Positions 23,260-32,117 of a stretch of 43,052 nt of DNA are shown here, one piece after another; the first letter of the stretch is position 1; every line of letters starts with the position of its first letter. The DNA is taken from contig JALWDW010000017.1 in assembly GCA_027036675.1 (NCBI GenBank), forward strand, positions 1-43,052, written 5' to 3'. Below the pieces are notes generated by a model, which worked only from the letters and a program-made list of their open reading frames with translations, had not been told where the DNA came from and ran no database searches. The position numbers and the translations under genes are program-made. The DNA is from Candidatus Dojkabacteria bacterium (GTDB taxonomy: Bacteria; Patescibacteriota; Dojkabacteria; SC72; JAHDCA01).

Positions 23260-25159
23260 TTCTTTAGCATTTAAGGGTGTTGAAGCTGTACCAGTGCAGG
23301 TAGAGGTAGATGTGGCTTTTAGGAAAATCCCACAATTTAGTATTGTCGGCCTTGGTGACAAGGCTGTATATGAAAGTCGGGAACGCGTCCGAGCTGTGAT
23401 CAATAATCTGTATCCAGATTTACGAACTTTGTATAAAGTGACTGTGAATCTAGCTCCAGCGTCGTTGCCGAAAGAAGGGGCTTTGTACGATTTGCCGATC
23501 GCATTGGCGATATTGGCTGTGCAGATGGGATTTGAAGTGCCAGATGATGCCTTGTTTGTCGGAGAGTTGTCGCTGGATGGGGCGTTGCGGACAGTGCGTG
23601 GTGTTTTGTTGGCTGTCCTATTGGCGATACAAACAGGTAAGAATGAGGTATTCGTGCCTTTTGAGTTGAAATTAGATGCTATATGGATTGCTGGTGTAGA
23701 TATTTATCCAGTACGATCAGTTCATGACGTGGTTAATCATTTATCGGGGAAGAAGCGGATGCAGCCAGTACATCGAGATGTGAACAAACGACCAGTGTTC
23801 TTGGATGATCTGTTGGATTTGGATAAGTACAAATCTTATCTCAGTCTTGCACAAGGTGATGATAATGCGGTGCGCATCAAAGGAATAAGGAGGGTTGCAA
23901 GGAGAGGTGTTTTAGCAAAACCAATTGTTTGTCAGCGACAAGGTTCGTCCGAACAATCTAGAAGCTTATTGAAGGATGGTATCCCCTACTCCGTTACATC
24001 ATCAGAGGGCGTGGATGGTACTAAAAGTACTTTTGTAACTGACACAAGAGGTAGCACTCGAGGTTGTGTGGTAGATAGCACGGTTGATAGCGTAAAAGGT
24101 AGCACTGCAGCCATATCCACGTATGTGGATATGGCTGCAGTGCGTGGCCAGGAAAAAGCCAAACGCGCTTTGGAAATCGCCGTGGCCGGCGGGCACAACA
24201 CTCTTTTGGTCGGTCCGCCGGGCAGTGGCAAAAGCATGCTGGCCAAGGCGATGGAAGGCATCTTGCCTCCATTGACATTGCAACAAGCGCTCGAAGTGGC
24301 CAAAATACGCAGTGTATCTTCGCAGGACTCCACACAATACCTGATCGATGCCATCCCGCCCTTCATGATGCCACATCACTCGGTTTCAAACGTGGGCTTG
24401 TTGGGTGGTGGGTCCATACCGCGCCCCGGGTATATTACAATGGCGCATAGAGGGGTGCTTTTTTTGGATGAATTTCCTGAATTTGGTCGGAATGTACTGG
24501 AAGGAATGCGACAGCCGATGGAAGACGGTTCGGTCATGATTGTACGGAGTAAGGAAAAAAACCGTTTCCCCGCGCGTTTCATGCTTTTGGCCACCAGCAA
24601 CCCATGCCCTTGCGGATACTTGGGTGATCCGAATCACAAGTGCACGTGTTCTCCATCTCAAATTCACCGATACCAAAGCAGATTATCTGGTCCGATACTT
24701 GACAGGATCGACCTACATGTATTGGTCAAACCAGTGCCTCATGACAGTTTGTCTGCAAAAATCGATCCGGCTCGTCGACCGGTATCATCCGCCACTATGC
24801 GAGCCAATATCATACGTGCCAGGTTGCGACAAATGGTTCGATATACGGAAGCTACGCAACAGCCCACCCCCGACCCGGCGGGCGTAAACATGGCGATGGC
24901 GAGTTTGAGAAGTCCGGATATCGTAAACGGGGACGTATCGGACAACGCATTTCTATCCAAAATGAATCTGCGAAGCTCGGCGGAAGCCTTGCTACGTCAA
25001 GCTATGGTCAAGTTCGACCTCTCCGCCAGGGCGTATTTTCGCATCCTCAGAGTCGCACGCACGGTTGCCGATCTGGAGCCGACGGGCAGTGCTTTCATAG
25101 AGGACAGGCATGTCTTGGAGGCGTTGCAGTTTCGTTCAAATACAGTGTGGGGAGCGTAA
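23243..25159 (+). CDS. comM: ComM-like Mg-chelatase-family AAA+ ATPase with an internal insertion
   Basis: In Vibrio, ComM is a hexameric helicase that extends branch migration of incoming DNA. I start it at 23243 (MLVKINSLAFKGVEA), matching the family N-terminus and overlapping dprA by 17 bases. At 638 residues it is well above the usual ~500. Residues 1-170 are the N-terminal ChlI-like domain. Residues ~180-290 are a serine/threonine/glycine-rich insertion. The AAA+ core begins at VDMAAVRGQEKAKRALEIA, with Walker A GPPGSGKS (324-331), GVLFLDEFPEF, a CPCG...CTC zinc-like motif and LSGPILDRIDLHV. A perfect palindrome (24102-24143) marks the junction of insertion and core, and base composition changes there. 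yraN starts directly after the stop (TAAATG). Confidence 0.92.
   Translation: MLVKINSLAFKGVEAVPVQVEVDVAFRKIPQFSIVGLGDKAVYESRERVRAVINNLYPDLRTLYKVTVNLAPASLPKEGALYDLPIALAILAVQMGFEVPDDALFVGELSLDGALRTVRGVLLAVLLAIQTGKNEVFVPFELKLDAIWIAGVDIYPVRSVHDVVNHLSGKKRMQPVHRDVNKRPVFLDDLLDLDKYKSYLSLAQGDDNAVRIKGIRRVARRGVLAKPIVCQRQGSSEQSRSLLKDGIPYSVTSSEGVDGTKSTFVTDTRGSTRGCVVDSTVDSVKGSTAAISTYVDMAAVRGQEKAKRALEIAVAGGHNTLLVGPPGSGKSMLAKAMEGILPPLTLQQALEVAKIRSVSSQDSTQYLIDAIPPFMMPHHSVSNVGLLGGGSIPRPGYITMAHRGVLFLDEFPEFGRNVLEGMRQPMEDGSVMIVRSKEKNRFPARFMLLATSNPCPCGYLGDPNHKCTCSPSQIHRYQSRLSGPILDRIDLHVLVKPVPHDSLSAKIDPARRPVSSATMRANIIRARLRQMVRYTEATQQPTPDPAGVNMAMASLRSPDIVNGDVSDNAFLSKMNLRSSAEALLRQAMVKFDLSARAYFRILRVARTVADLEPTGSAFIEDRHVLEALQFRSNTVWGA
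24102..24143. repeat. Perfect 19-bp-arm palindrome inside comM
   Basis: GCACTGCAGCCATATCCAC (24102-24120) is the exact reverse complement of 24125-24143, with loop GTAT. The right arm encodes the conserved start of the AAA+ domain (VDMAAV); the left arm encodes the non-conserved end of the insertion. A smaller palindrome, AAAAGTACTTTT, lies about 80 bases upstream in the same insertion. Confidence 0.9.
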
Positions 25160-25555
25160 ATGGCGATGGACAGCGTATTGTACAACCCGTGGGATGACAA
25201 TGGCAGTACCGGTTTGCTCGGTGAGTTGGTTGCGAAAGAGTACCTGGTCAAACGAGGTTACGAGTTTGTGGACGGAAATATGCGTGTCGGCCATTTAGAG
25301 ATTGATTTGTTGATGCGTAAAGGTGATCTGATGGTGTATGTCGAAGTGAAGTCGTCGAAATCCGGCTCCTGGGAACGTATAGTCGGTAACCTGTCGGGCA
25401 AGAAACTGCGAAGGGTATTCCAGGCTTGCGTTTCCTACCACGAAAGGTTTTATCAAGAGTTGCCGATGCGGGTTGATTGTGTATGTGTGCAATTTGATTG
25501 GAAGATGGACGTGCGTCGGATCAGGCATATGACGAATCTGAGTTGGGATTATTGA
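25160..25555 (+). CDS. yraN: YraN/UPF0102 family nuclease-like protein
   Basis: A 131-residue protein with the restriction-endonuclease-like signature of UPF0102: GLLGELVAKEYLVKRGY (E22), then GHLEIDLLM (E47, D49) and VYVEVKSS (E62, K64). The acidic residues and lysine are arranged as in metal-dependent nucleases. The family's biological role is not settled, though it often lies beside dprA and comM, which suggests work on transformed DNA. The ATG directly abuts the comM stop, indicating translational coupling. Length is normal. It converges with gyrA; the 59-base gap holds imperfect dyads but no clear terminator. Confidence 0.9.
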   Translation: MAMDSVLYNPWDDNGSTGLLGELVAKEYLVKRGYEFVDGNMRVGHLEIDLLMRKGDLMVYVEVKSSKSGSWERIVGNLSGKKLRRVFQACVSYHERFYQELPMRVDCVCVQFDWKMDVRRIRHMTNLSWDY

Positions 25556-25614
25556 TCGGCGTGTGGCTACTATGTCTTGGGTGCTGAATCCACGCATGCC
25601 GGCGTCATCGCCTA

Positions 25615-28509
25615 TCACAGGATAGCCATGGCGGCGACTTTGTCCCCAGGTTTCAATGTCATGGTCTTGACTCCGGAAGTTTGGCGTCCCAATGTAGGTA
25701 TCGCCTCCACTGTCGAGCGAATCACGTTGCCTTTTTCGGAAATAACGACGATCTCCTTGTGAGGATGGTCCATGATCCGGGCGACACTCACGTTACCGGT
25801 TTTTGGCCTTACCTTGAATGTGTAGACGCCTGAACCCCCGCGCTTTTGCAACGGGTACTCGCTCAATTTAGTCATCTTGCCGTATCCGTATTCACTCAAG
25901 ATGAACAATTGTTGTTCATCCGCTCGGACGACGTCATACGATATGACGTCGTCATCGGCAAATTTAAATTTGATCCCTCGCACCCCTTTGGCGGATCTAC
26001 CCATCGCTCGTACGTCTTTTTCGTTGAACCGGATACTGCGCCCCATCTTGGTCACGGCGATGATATCGTCCTCGCCCGTAGTTGGTCGGACCCGTACCAA
26101 TTCGTCTCCGTCTGCCAACCCGATGGCCTTAAGCCCGGATTGTCGTATCTTTTCGAATTGAGATAGAGGTGTTTTCTTGATAGTTCCGTGCTTGGTACCC
26201 ATGAAGAGGTATTGAAGATTGCGCGGTTTGACGACCTCTTTTTTATCCTGCCCTTCCTGTATCTCGTCCTCTCCCATGACACCCGACACTTTGCGCGTAA
26301 GCACGCTGGATACCACTTCGTCTTGGTCGATCTGTATCAAGTTGACAATTGGTGTCCCCTTGGCGGTTCGGCTCATTTCCGGCACCTCATGGACTTTGAT
26401 CATAAATACGCGCCCTTTGTTTGTGAAGATCATTAAATTATCGTGCGTGTTGCATGAAAACGCGTGTTCGATGAAGTCACCTTCTTTTGTTTTGGCGCCG
26501 ATGATCCCCTTCCCCCCTCGTTTCTGCAGTTTGTATGTGGACGGTTTGACCCTTTTGATATATCCGGATCTGCTGATAGTCACGAAGGTCTCTTCAGCTT
26601 GCACCAGGTCTTCTTCGGAAAATTCCCCTACTGCACCTTTGACTACTTTTGTACGTCTTTCGTCTGTGTAATTTTCTTCAAGCCCTTGCAATTCACGGTC
26701 AATGACCATCAATATTTCGTGTTGGTCACCCAGAACACGGTTGTATTCTTTGATTGACGATTCCACTTCCTTGAATTCGTTTTGCAATTTTTGTCTTTCC
26801 AACGCGGCCAATCGACGCAATTGCATATCCAATATGGCTTGAGCTTGTACATGGGTGAAATCGAATTTATTTATCAAGTTTTCTTTGGCGACCTCCTGTG
26901 TCTTGGATGCACGGATGGTTGCAATTACCTCGTCCAATATATCCAGAGCTTTGAGCAATCCCTCCAAGATATGTCCGCGATAACGCGCTTGAGCGAGGTT
27001 GTATTCATAACGTCTGATGATTATCTGCATCCTAAATTGCAAGAAAAGCTCTAGCATACGTTTCAGGCCCAGTACTATCGGTTCCCCGTCCACCAACGCA
27101 ATCATATTGGCGTTGTACACCAACTGCATTTGAGTATATTTGTAAAGTTTGTTCAAAACGGTCTTGGGTTGAGCATCTTTTTTGAGGATGATGACGATTC
27201 GGATCCCTTCTTCTTCGCTGGATTCGTCTCGCAGGTTGGAAATGCCGGTAATTTTTTTGTCGCGAACCAAATTTGCGATCTTGGTCAAAAGGACCGATTT
27301 GTTGACCTGGTATGGGATTTCGGTGACGAGGATATGCATGCGGTTTTTATCGCCTTGTACGATTTTGGCTTTGGCGCGGATCAATATGCGTCCCCTACCG
27401 GTGGCGTATGCTTGCATGACTTCGGGGCGGTTGTATATGGTACCTCCGGTCGGGAAATCCGGTCCCTGTATGTATTCCATGATCTGCTCCAAAGACAGGT
27501 CGGATGTGTATCGCGGGTAGAGCGTGGCCGGCAGGTCAGATGAAGTGTGTGCGGGTAAACCGGTTTCGACATCCAACCCAAGCTTGGTGGCGAGGTCTTC
27601 TTTGTCCTTTTCATACGTATCGGATTGGGTGTGGAGATAATTATCGAGTAAGTTTGTCGGTTTCGCAGGTAATGTTTGCGGGATTTTCTCTTGTTTCTCA
27701 CGAGCAAGCCTCAGTTCGTTGTACGTTGCCGGGGTATCGGAATTGTTGCCGGAGCTGATCATGGCCCGCAATGCCCGGACGAGTTCCTCAAGGTTGTGCG
27801 GAGGAATTTTGGTCGCCATCCCTACTGCGATCCCGTCGCTTCCGTTGGTGAGCAGGTTTGGGAATTTGGTGGGTAATACGTAAGGCTCAAGCCGTGTTCC
27901 GTCGTAATTCATCCTGTACAAGACAGTACCTTTGTCCAAATCCTCGAGCATCAATTTGGCATAACGCGACATCCTGGCCTCGGTATACCTCATGGCCGCG
28001 GGCGGGTCCCCGTCTATGGAACCGAAGTTACCCTGCCCGTCTATCAGCGGATAACGCAGGCTGAAGTCTTGGGCCATCTTGACAAGCGTCGGATAGACAC
28101 TTTCCCCTCCGTGCGGGTGGTAATTACCTGATGTATCCCCCACTATTTTCGCTGATTTGCGATGGTGCGATTTGGGATGCAAATTCAGGTCTTGCATACT
28201 GACCAGGATACGCCGCTGCGACGGTTTGAGGCCGTCACGTACGTCAGGCAGGGCGCGCGATACGATCACCGACATTGAGTAATCCAGGTAATTTGATTGC
28301 ATTTCAGTGACGATAGGCACCGTGGAAATCACACCCGGGATGAAATTTGTTTTGGGTATCACGTCAGCGTTTGTCGGAGAGTGTTCGGTTTTGAGGTCCC
28401 CGTCTTCCACATCATTGCCCTCTGGAGACTTTGGCGAATTTACCGAAGCGGGTGATTGGGTTTCGCCTTGATTTGTCAACAAGTCCTTTGGGTCATCAGA
28501 TTTTGCCAT
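25615..28509 (-). CDS. gyrA: DNA gyrase subunit A with an insertion and an unusual quinolone-determining region
   Basis: This 964-residue type II topoisomerase subunit cleaves and rejoins DNA with GyrB to introduce negative supercoils. The catalytic tyrosine is Y175 ([13 protein letters not shown]). QKRGGKG matches the GyrA box required for wrapping, so this is gyrase rather than topoisomerase IV. The C-terminal beta-pinwheel is complete. Differences from E. coli GyrA are an acidic, low-complexity N-terminal extension (about 1-60) and a ~70-residue insertion between [10 protein letters not shown] and [14 protein letters not shown]. The segment [11 protein letters not shown] reads HPHGDSAVYDT in E. 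coli, so positions 83 and 87 are Glu and Pro. It has its own promoter; gyrB is not in the window. Confidence 0.96.
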   Translation of the reverse strand: MAKSDDPKDLLTNQGETQSPASVNSPKSPEGNDVEDGDLKTEHSPTNADVIPKTNFIPGVISTVPIVTEMQSNYLDYSMSVIVSRALPDVRDGLKPSQRRILVSMQDLNLHPKSHHRKSAKIVGDTSGNYHPHGGESVYPTLVKMAQDFSLRYPLIDGQGNFGSIDGDPPAAMRYTEARMSRYAKLMLEDLDKGTVLYRMNYDGTRLEPYVLPTKFPNLLTNGSDGIAVGMATKIPPHNLEELVRALRAMISSGNNSDTPATYNELRLAREKQEKIPQTLPAKPTNLLDNYLHTQSDTYEKDKEDLATKLGLDVETGLPAHTSSDLPATLYPRYTSDLSLEQIMEYIQGPDFPTGGTIYNRPEVMQAYATGRGRILIRAKAKIVQGDKNRMHILVTEIPYQVNKSVLLTKIANLVRDKKITGISNLRDESSEEEGIRIVIILKKDAQPKTVLNKLYKYTQMQLVYNANMIALVDGEPIVLGLKRMLELFLQFRMQIIIRRYEYNLAQARYRGHILEGLLKALDILDEVIATIRASKTQEVAKENLINKFDFTHVQAQAILDMQLRRLAALERQKLQNEFKEVESSIKEYNRVLGDQHEILMVIDRELQGLEENYTDERRTKVVKGAVGEFSEEDLVQAEETFVTISRSGYIKRVKPSTYKLQKRGGKGIIGAKTKEGDFIEHAFSCNTHDNLMIFTNKGRVFMIKVHEVPEMSRTAKGTPIVNLIQIDQDEVVSSVLTRKVSGVMGEDEIQEGQDKKEVVKPRNLQYLFMGTKHGTIKKTPLSQFEKIRQSGLKAIGLADGDELVRVRPTTGEDDIIAVTKMGRSIRFNEKDVRAMGRSAKGVRGIKFKFADDDVISYDVVRADEQQLFILSEYGYGKMTKLSEYPLQKRGGSGVYTFKVRPKTGNVSVARIMDHPHKEIVVISEKGNVIRSTVEAIPTLGRQTSGVKTMTLKPGDKVAAMAIL

Positions 28510-28545
28510 CGATACTGTTTGTCAGTTTATAGAATCGTTCTGCGT

Positions 28546-28554
28546 ATTGTATCA
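28546..28554 (-). promoter_or_regulatory. Extended -10 promoter of gyrA
   Basis: TG-A-TACAAT on the minus strand, 36 bases before the gyrA ATG at 28509, giving a leader of about 30 bases. Confidence 0.55.
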
Positions 28555-28663
28555 TAGGCACCCGTATGATCAATGTGCACAGTGGCAATACGCATTGAAT
28601 CGCACAAGCCAAGGCGTGGCGAACTTTCGTTTCGGTCGGGATTACCACCGCTATGCGATGCGT

Positions 28664-29503
28664 TTACCTTTCCACTATTTCCATATTGCGGGTGTCGTCG
28701 TCAAGATTCATCTTGGAGAAAATATTTCTCATAGTTTGCCCCGTCAGATGCGCAGTTATCAGGATCAAATAGGTCTGCAACACGGGTTGGACAAAAATGA
28801 ATAGGCAAATTGTGAGTACGAAGACAACCACTGCGACCAGTGCTATACCAAAAAGGACTAAGGCAAGAACTAGTATATCTCCTGCGCCCGTGCGAATTAT
28901 ATTGATGAGTTCAGGCACCCTGAATCCGGACACTAGGTCGCCGGTCCGTGCGATATTCATCAAAACCGCCATATGCACGGCATAGGAAAGTAATAGCAAC
29001 GCTATACCGATGATGATGCCGGGTATCAGCACCAACGTGAGTGAAACTCCCCACGACAAGTCCAAGACGGTCTTGAGTATAAGGAAAAGACCGACTCCGA
29101 TTCCGCCGAAAAGACCTATCACCAGCCATGATGCAATGCCCCATACGAGATTGGCGACAAGTACAAATATACCTAATTTGAGTATGTTTGGGTAATCACT
29201 TGTATGTTCCGGCATTACCGAGTCTTTGTTTTTGTAGATAAGTTGAGATATCCTGACAGAGTATCCCGAGATATATATTTGTACTGGAATATACGCCAGG
29301 ATCAAGAGGAATGATAAACCGGAAGCGACGATCATGGGGGCTGACGGATCGTCCGATGAAAAACTGCTTATATTGATCCCGAGGTTTAGCGCAAATCTGA
29401 CCGCCGTGAAAGCGAATATAACGATCACCAAAGGTGCGGTCTTTTGCAACCACCTCTTGTCTTCAAATACATATGTAAATGCCTTGGATACATCTAACCT
29501 CAT
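28664..29503 (-). CDS. DUF4013-like integral membrane protein
   Basis: A 279-residue protein with a short cytosolic N-terminus (VSKAFTYVFEDKRWLQK) and about six hydrophobic segments. The opening 'F..vfeDkrWl.K' pattern, the GYSVRISQL motif and the following LKLGIFVLVANL segment resemble the DUF4013 membrane family of unknown role. A long run of small hydrophobic residues (VIGLFGGIGVGLFLIL) forms the central helices. It ends about 150 bases before the gyrA promoter on the same strand. Transcription probably begins at the TGCTATAAT element at 29559-29567, giving a ~50-base leader with a small hairpin. The family match is by eye. Confidence 0.75.
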   Translation of the reverse strand: MRLDVSKAFTYVFEDKRWLQKTAPLVIVIFAFTAVRFALNLGINISSFSSDDPSAPMIVASGLSFLLILAYIPVQIYISGYSVRISQLIYKNKDSVMPEHTSDYPNILKLGIFVLVANLVWGIASWLVIGLFGGIGVGLFLILKTVLDLSWGVSLTLVLIPGIIIGIALLLLSYAVHMAVLMNIARTGDLVSGFRVPELINIIRTGAGDILVLALVLFGIALVAVVVFVLTICLFIFVQPVLQTYLILITAHLTGQTMRNIFSKMNLDDDTRNMEIVER

Positions 29504-29532
29504 GATATGTCGTGAATAATATTAATTATCTG

Positions 29533-29567
29533 TCGGTATGTACCGAAGTACCGATTTCATTATAGCA
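29533..29567 (-). promoter_or_regulatory. Extended -10 promoter and leader hairpin of the DUF4013-like gene
   Basis: TG-C-TATAAT (29567-29559, minus strand) predicts transcription from about 29552. The start of the leader can form CGGTA/TACCG enclosing GTAC-TTCG-GTAC, with a UUCG-type loop. Confidence 0.5.
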
Positions 29568-29940
29568 TATGGTGATGCAACCCGGGGTTCATGCCCAACC
29601 TTCTGCCCCACCCTTTGGTCGTAAAGCCCCGTACTTGCACACCTCTTGCACACCGCAGAGCGCAGGATACATATCATACGTATATCGCTAGTGACTACCA
29701 CACCTACCGTAGCGATCCGTCCTACGCCAGTACTTAGCTTGTGCGGATCAGCCGTAGTCATGGGATATTACTGTATAGCACCTCCTGCATTCAGTGTTCG
29801 TGGTTGTCCAAATCGACGCCTCGTGAGCGTAGAACTTGCAATGATAGGAAATTTCCCCATTATCATAGGAAAGTACGCACCTGGATCAGTACTCTCGCGG
29901 AAAGGCTTTGCCTGTGGGGTAAACGAGGTATCCAATTTTG
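29568..29940. other. Divergent intergenic region without a supported gene
   Basis: Open frames exist on both strands (for example 29646-29969 plus) but resemble no protein, overlap each other, and one runs through the promoter of the next gene. There is no recognisable RNA gene. The composition is less AT-rich than usual intergenic DNA, so an unidentified RNA or decayed gene is possible. Confidence 0.4.
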
Positions 29941-29949
29941 TGCTATCAT
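29941..29949 (+). promoter_or_regulatory. Extended -10 promoter of the DNRLRE surface protein
   Basis: TG-C-TATCAT lies 33 bases before the ATG at 29983. Confidence 0.5.
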
Positions 29950-29982
29950 ATACCGTTACGTTAAATTGATAAAGTTTTTCGT

Positions 29983-31269
29983 ATGAAAAAGATTGTATTC
30001 CCATCACTGTTCGTTTCACTATTCGTCGCATTGGTCTTGTCGACAATGCCTGTGGGTGTCGTCATGGCTGCGGAGACGAAGTTGGGTGTCGTAGCCGACA
30101 CATTCATATCTCAAAATCATCCCGATGATACACATGGCAATGACCAGTTCGCCGCTATAAACAATGATCCGTCTGCTTATAACTGTTATCTTGCACGATT
30201 TGAGGATGCGACTTTGCCACCGGAAGTCATATTGGACAAAGCGGAGTTGCAATTTCATGTCAACGTCAATCTCCATGGGCAGGATGCGATACTGCAAATA
30301 GGAGTGAATGACCCAAGCGTATCCGTATATCTGCATGAGGATGATATTTCTTGGGACAATTCACCTGTTCGGTTGACGGACTATGCCTATACCGTATACA
30401 AGCATGTCAATATCGAGGCAGGTGGTGACAGGGTTGTGGATATTACGAAATTATATGAAGCATGGCAGACTGGTACTGTGCACAATAACGGGCTGTACAT
30501 ATGTGTCGCGCCGTCCCAACCTCATTCGTCATTTATCATCAATACCAAGGAAAGCGCCGATCCGGATGTCAAACCAAGCATAATTTTGACCTACCATACG
30601 GCTACTTTGGGCGAACCCCCGCGAGAAGAAGATTCGCCTGCGGTCGAGTTTTCATTCCACTTACTTGACCCCGATGGTGCGACATTGACAACGCCACCGT
30701 ACATTTTCACATGGCAGAGTGCTCACGCACCCGACCCTGATCGCCAACACCTGAAGATTATCGTAAACAAGCGAGGTTCGGGGCCTACAATGACCGAAGT
30801 TTTTTCACACGAGATTCCTGCGAACTGGACACGGTACGAGTCTTCGATCGATTTGGAAGACGGCTCTTACGAATGGTTCATACAAGCATATGACACGGAC
30901 ACGCCCGTTTATGAAACCGAGCACAAGGAATTTACTGTGGATCATAGTACCGCTACCGATACCGAAGCTGAGGGATCGTCCGATAGCAGTCCAGATGTCG
31001 GCGAGCATGCCACCGGCGGCAGCACAAGTGAGAACTCCAGTGGTACCGGGGCGAATCGCGAGCAAGTTGATGAAACCCGCGATGATATCGCCGATACGGA
31101 TCGATCCCCTCTCTTTGTTGGCCTGGCTGTCGGGTTGGGAACTGCGTTTATTGCTGCGGTGGCGGTGATGAGTTACATACTTTTGACAGGGAGAATGCAC
31201 GATCAGGTGAACACGGTACCTAAAACCAAGGCAGTCAAAAAAGTAAGGACGAGAAACGGTAAAAATTGA
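29983..31269 (+). CDS. Membrane-anchored surface protein with a DNRLRE domain
   Basis: A 428-residue exported protein. The N-terminus is a signal peptide (MKKIVFPSLFVSLFVALVLS, cleavage probably after VMA-A). Residues ~33-205 match the DNRLRE beta-sandwich pattern: it opens ADTFISQNHPDDTHGNDQF, and ends with the WQTGTVHNNGLYI and SADPDVKPSIILTYH strands. Relatives occur in carbohydrate-binding and cell-surface proteins. Residues ~215-320 look like a fibronectin/Ig-type domain (FSHEIPANWTRYESS, YEWFIQAYDTD). A Ser/Thr/Glu-rich linker leads to one membrane helix (about 371-396) and a basic tail. The body is therefore outside the cell and tethered by the C-terminus. It opens the plus-strand surface locus and has its own promoter. 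Confidence 0.85.
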   Translation: MKKIVFPSLFVSLFVALVLSTMPVGVVMAAETKLGVVADTFISQNHPDDTHGNDQFAAINNDPSAYNCYLARFEDATLPPEVILDKAELQFHVNVNLHGQDAILQIGVNDPSVSVYLHEDDISWDNSPVRLTDYAYTVYKHVNIEAGGDRVVDITKLYEAWQTGTVHNNGLYICVAPSQPHSSFIINTKESADPDVKPSIILTYHTATLGEPPREEDSPAVEFSFHLLDPDGATLTTPPYIFTWQSAHAPDPDRQHLKIIVNKRGSGPTMTEVFSHEIPANWTRYESSIDLEDGSYEWFIQAYDTDTPVYETEHKEFTVDHSTATDTEAEGSSDSSPDVGEHATGGSTSENSSGTGANREQVDETRDDIADTDRSPLFVGLAVGLGTAFIAAVAVMSYILLTGRMHDQVNTVPKTKAVKKVRTRNGKN

Positions 31270-31288
31270 ATTTGTAAAACTGGTACTG

Positions 31289-31849
31289 ATGCAAAACATT
31301 GCAAATCTACTATTCGAAATCTCATCTCTACGCCGAATACAGCGTGCGCATAGACAACAATTAGGACATATTGATGATTCTGATAACATCGCAAGCCATA
31401 GCCATTTAGTTTCTGTGGTGGCGTATTTCATAGCTAAGAAGGAAGGTGCAAATATGGAGAAAGTTCTCAAAATGGCGATAACGCACGATGTAGCTGAATC
31501 GAGGACAGGGGATATTTCTTGGATAAATAAGCGGTATGTCAAAGATTTCGAAAACGAAGCTCTAGAGGATGCTTTTGGAGAGACTGCGTTCAAAGAGATT
31601 ATACTGTTGCATCAGGAATATAGCAAAAGAGAAACACTTGAGGCCAAGATTGTAAAAGATGCAGACCGTATCGCACAAATAATTGTTTTGAAGGAATTGG
31701 TTGCGTCACATGGGAATGAACGAGCGAAATTATGGCTGACAAATCCCAACACTTTTTTTACTGACACAGGACAACAAATAGCTGATGAATTGTTCAAATT
31801 TGATGCCAGCCGATGGGGATTGGATCTTGAGACAGATAAAAGAAGGTAG
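31289..31849 (+). CDS. HD-domain phosphohydrolase, YfbR-like
   Basis: A 186-residue cytosolic metal-dependent phosphohydrolase of the HD superfamily. The metal ligands are visible: a histidine in ASHSHL (H37 or H39), the HD pair H66-D67 in ITHDVAESRTGDI, and an aspartate in KDADRIAQ (D124 or D126). THDVAE and KDADR with this spacing fit the HD_3 group that includes 5'-deoxynucleotidase YfbR, so removal of phosphate from nucleoside monophosphates is a reasonable guess; the substrate cannot be read from sequence. It begins 19 bases after the DNRLRE gene. Its codons are more AT-rich than its neighbours', which may mean independent acquisition. A REP-like hairpin follows it. Confidence 0.87.
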   Translation: MQNIANLLFEISSLRRIQRAHRQQLGHIDDSDNIASHSHLVSVVAYFIAKKEGANMEKVLKMAITHDVAESRTGDISWINKRYVKDFENEALEDAFGETAFKEIILLHQEYSKRETLEAKIVKDADRIAQIIVLKELVASHGNERAKLWLTNPNTFFTDTGQQIADELFKFDASRWGLDLETDKRR

Positions 31850-31887
31850 TGGTCAGGAAGTGGTGTCCTTTTATGCGGATCGTATAC

Positions 31888-31945
31888 TTTAATGCCTCCG
31901 ACGCAATCCACCGACACTCACACCGTAGCATAGTTTGGGACAAAC
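31888..31945. repeat. REP-like intergenic repeat, diverged copy R4
   Basis: It starts CTTTAATGCCTCCGACGC like R1 and R2, but the GACC/GGTC tip has decayed. It is followed by GGGACAAACGA, also found beside R3 at 20890-20900. It lies 39 bases after the HD gene. The rest of the gap to 32117 shows no other feature except the promoter noted with the next gene. Confidence 0.5.
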
Positions 31946-32117
31946 GAAATTTACGTAGACAACACCCAATCGCAAGCGTGCTGAAATAGCTTCCGTAAAT
32001 ACACCTATAACACCTTTATACAACGTATTCCGCCCTCATGCAACATCCCAAAAACTGTTCATTCTGGGAAATAAGTGCTAGGATATGGATAGGCTTAAAC
32101 TATTTACCCTGAAAAAT

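Noticed and set aside
29646-29969. 107-codon open frame in the divergent gap
   Set aside because: No family resemblance; it is overlapped by open frames on the other strand and crosses the promoter of the DNRLRE gene.
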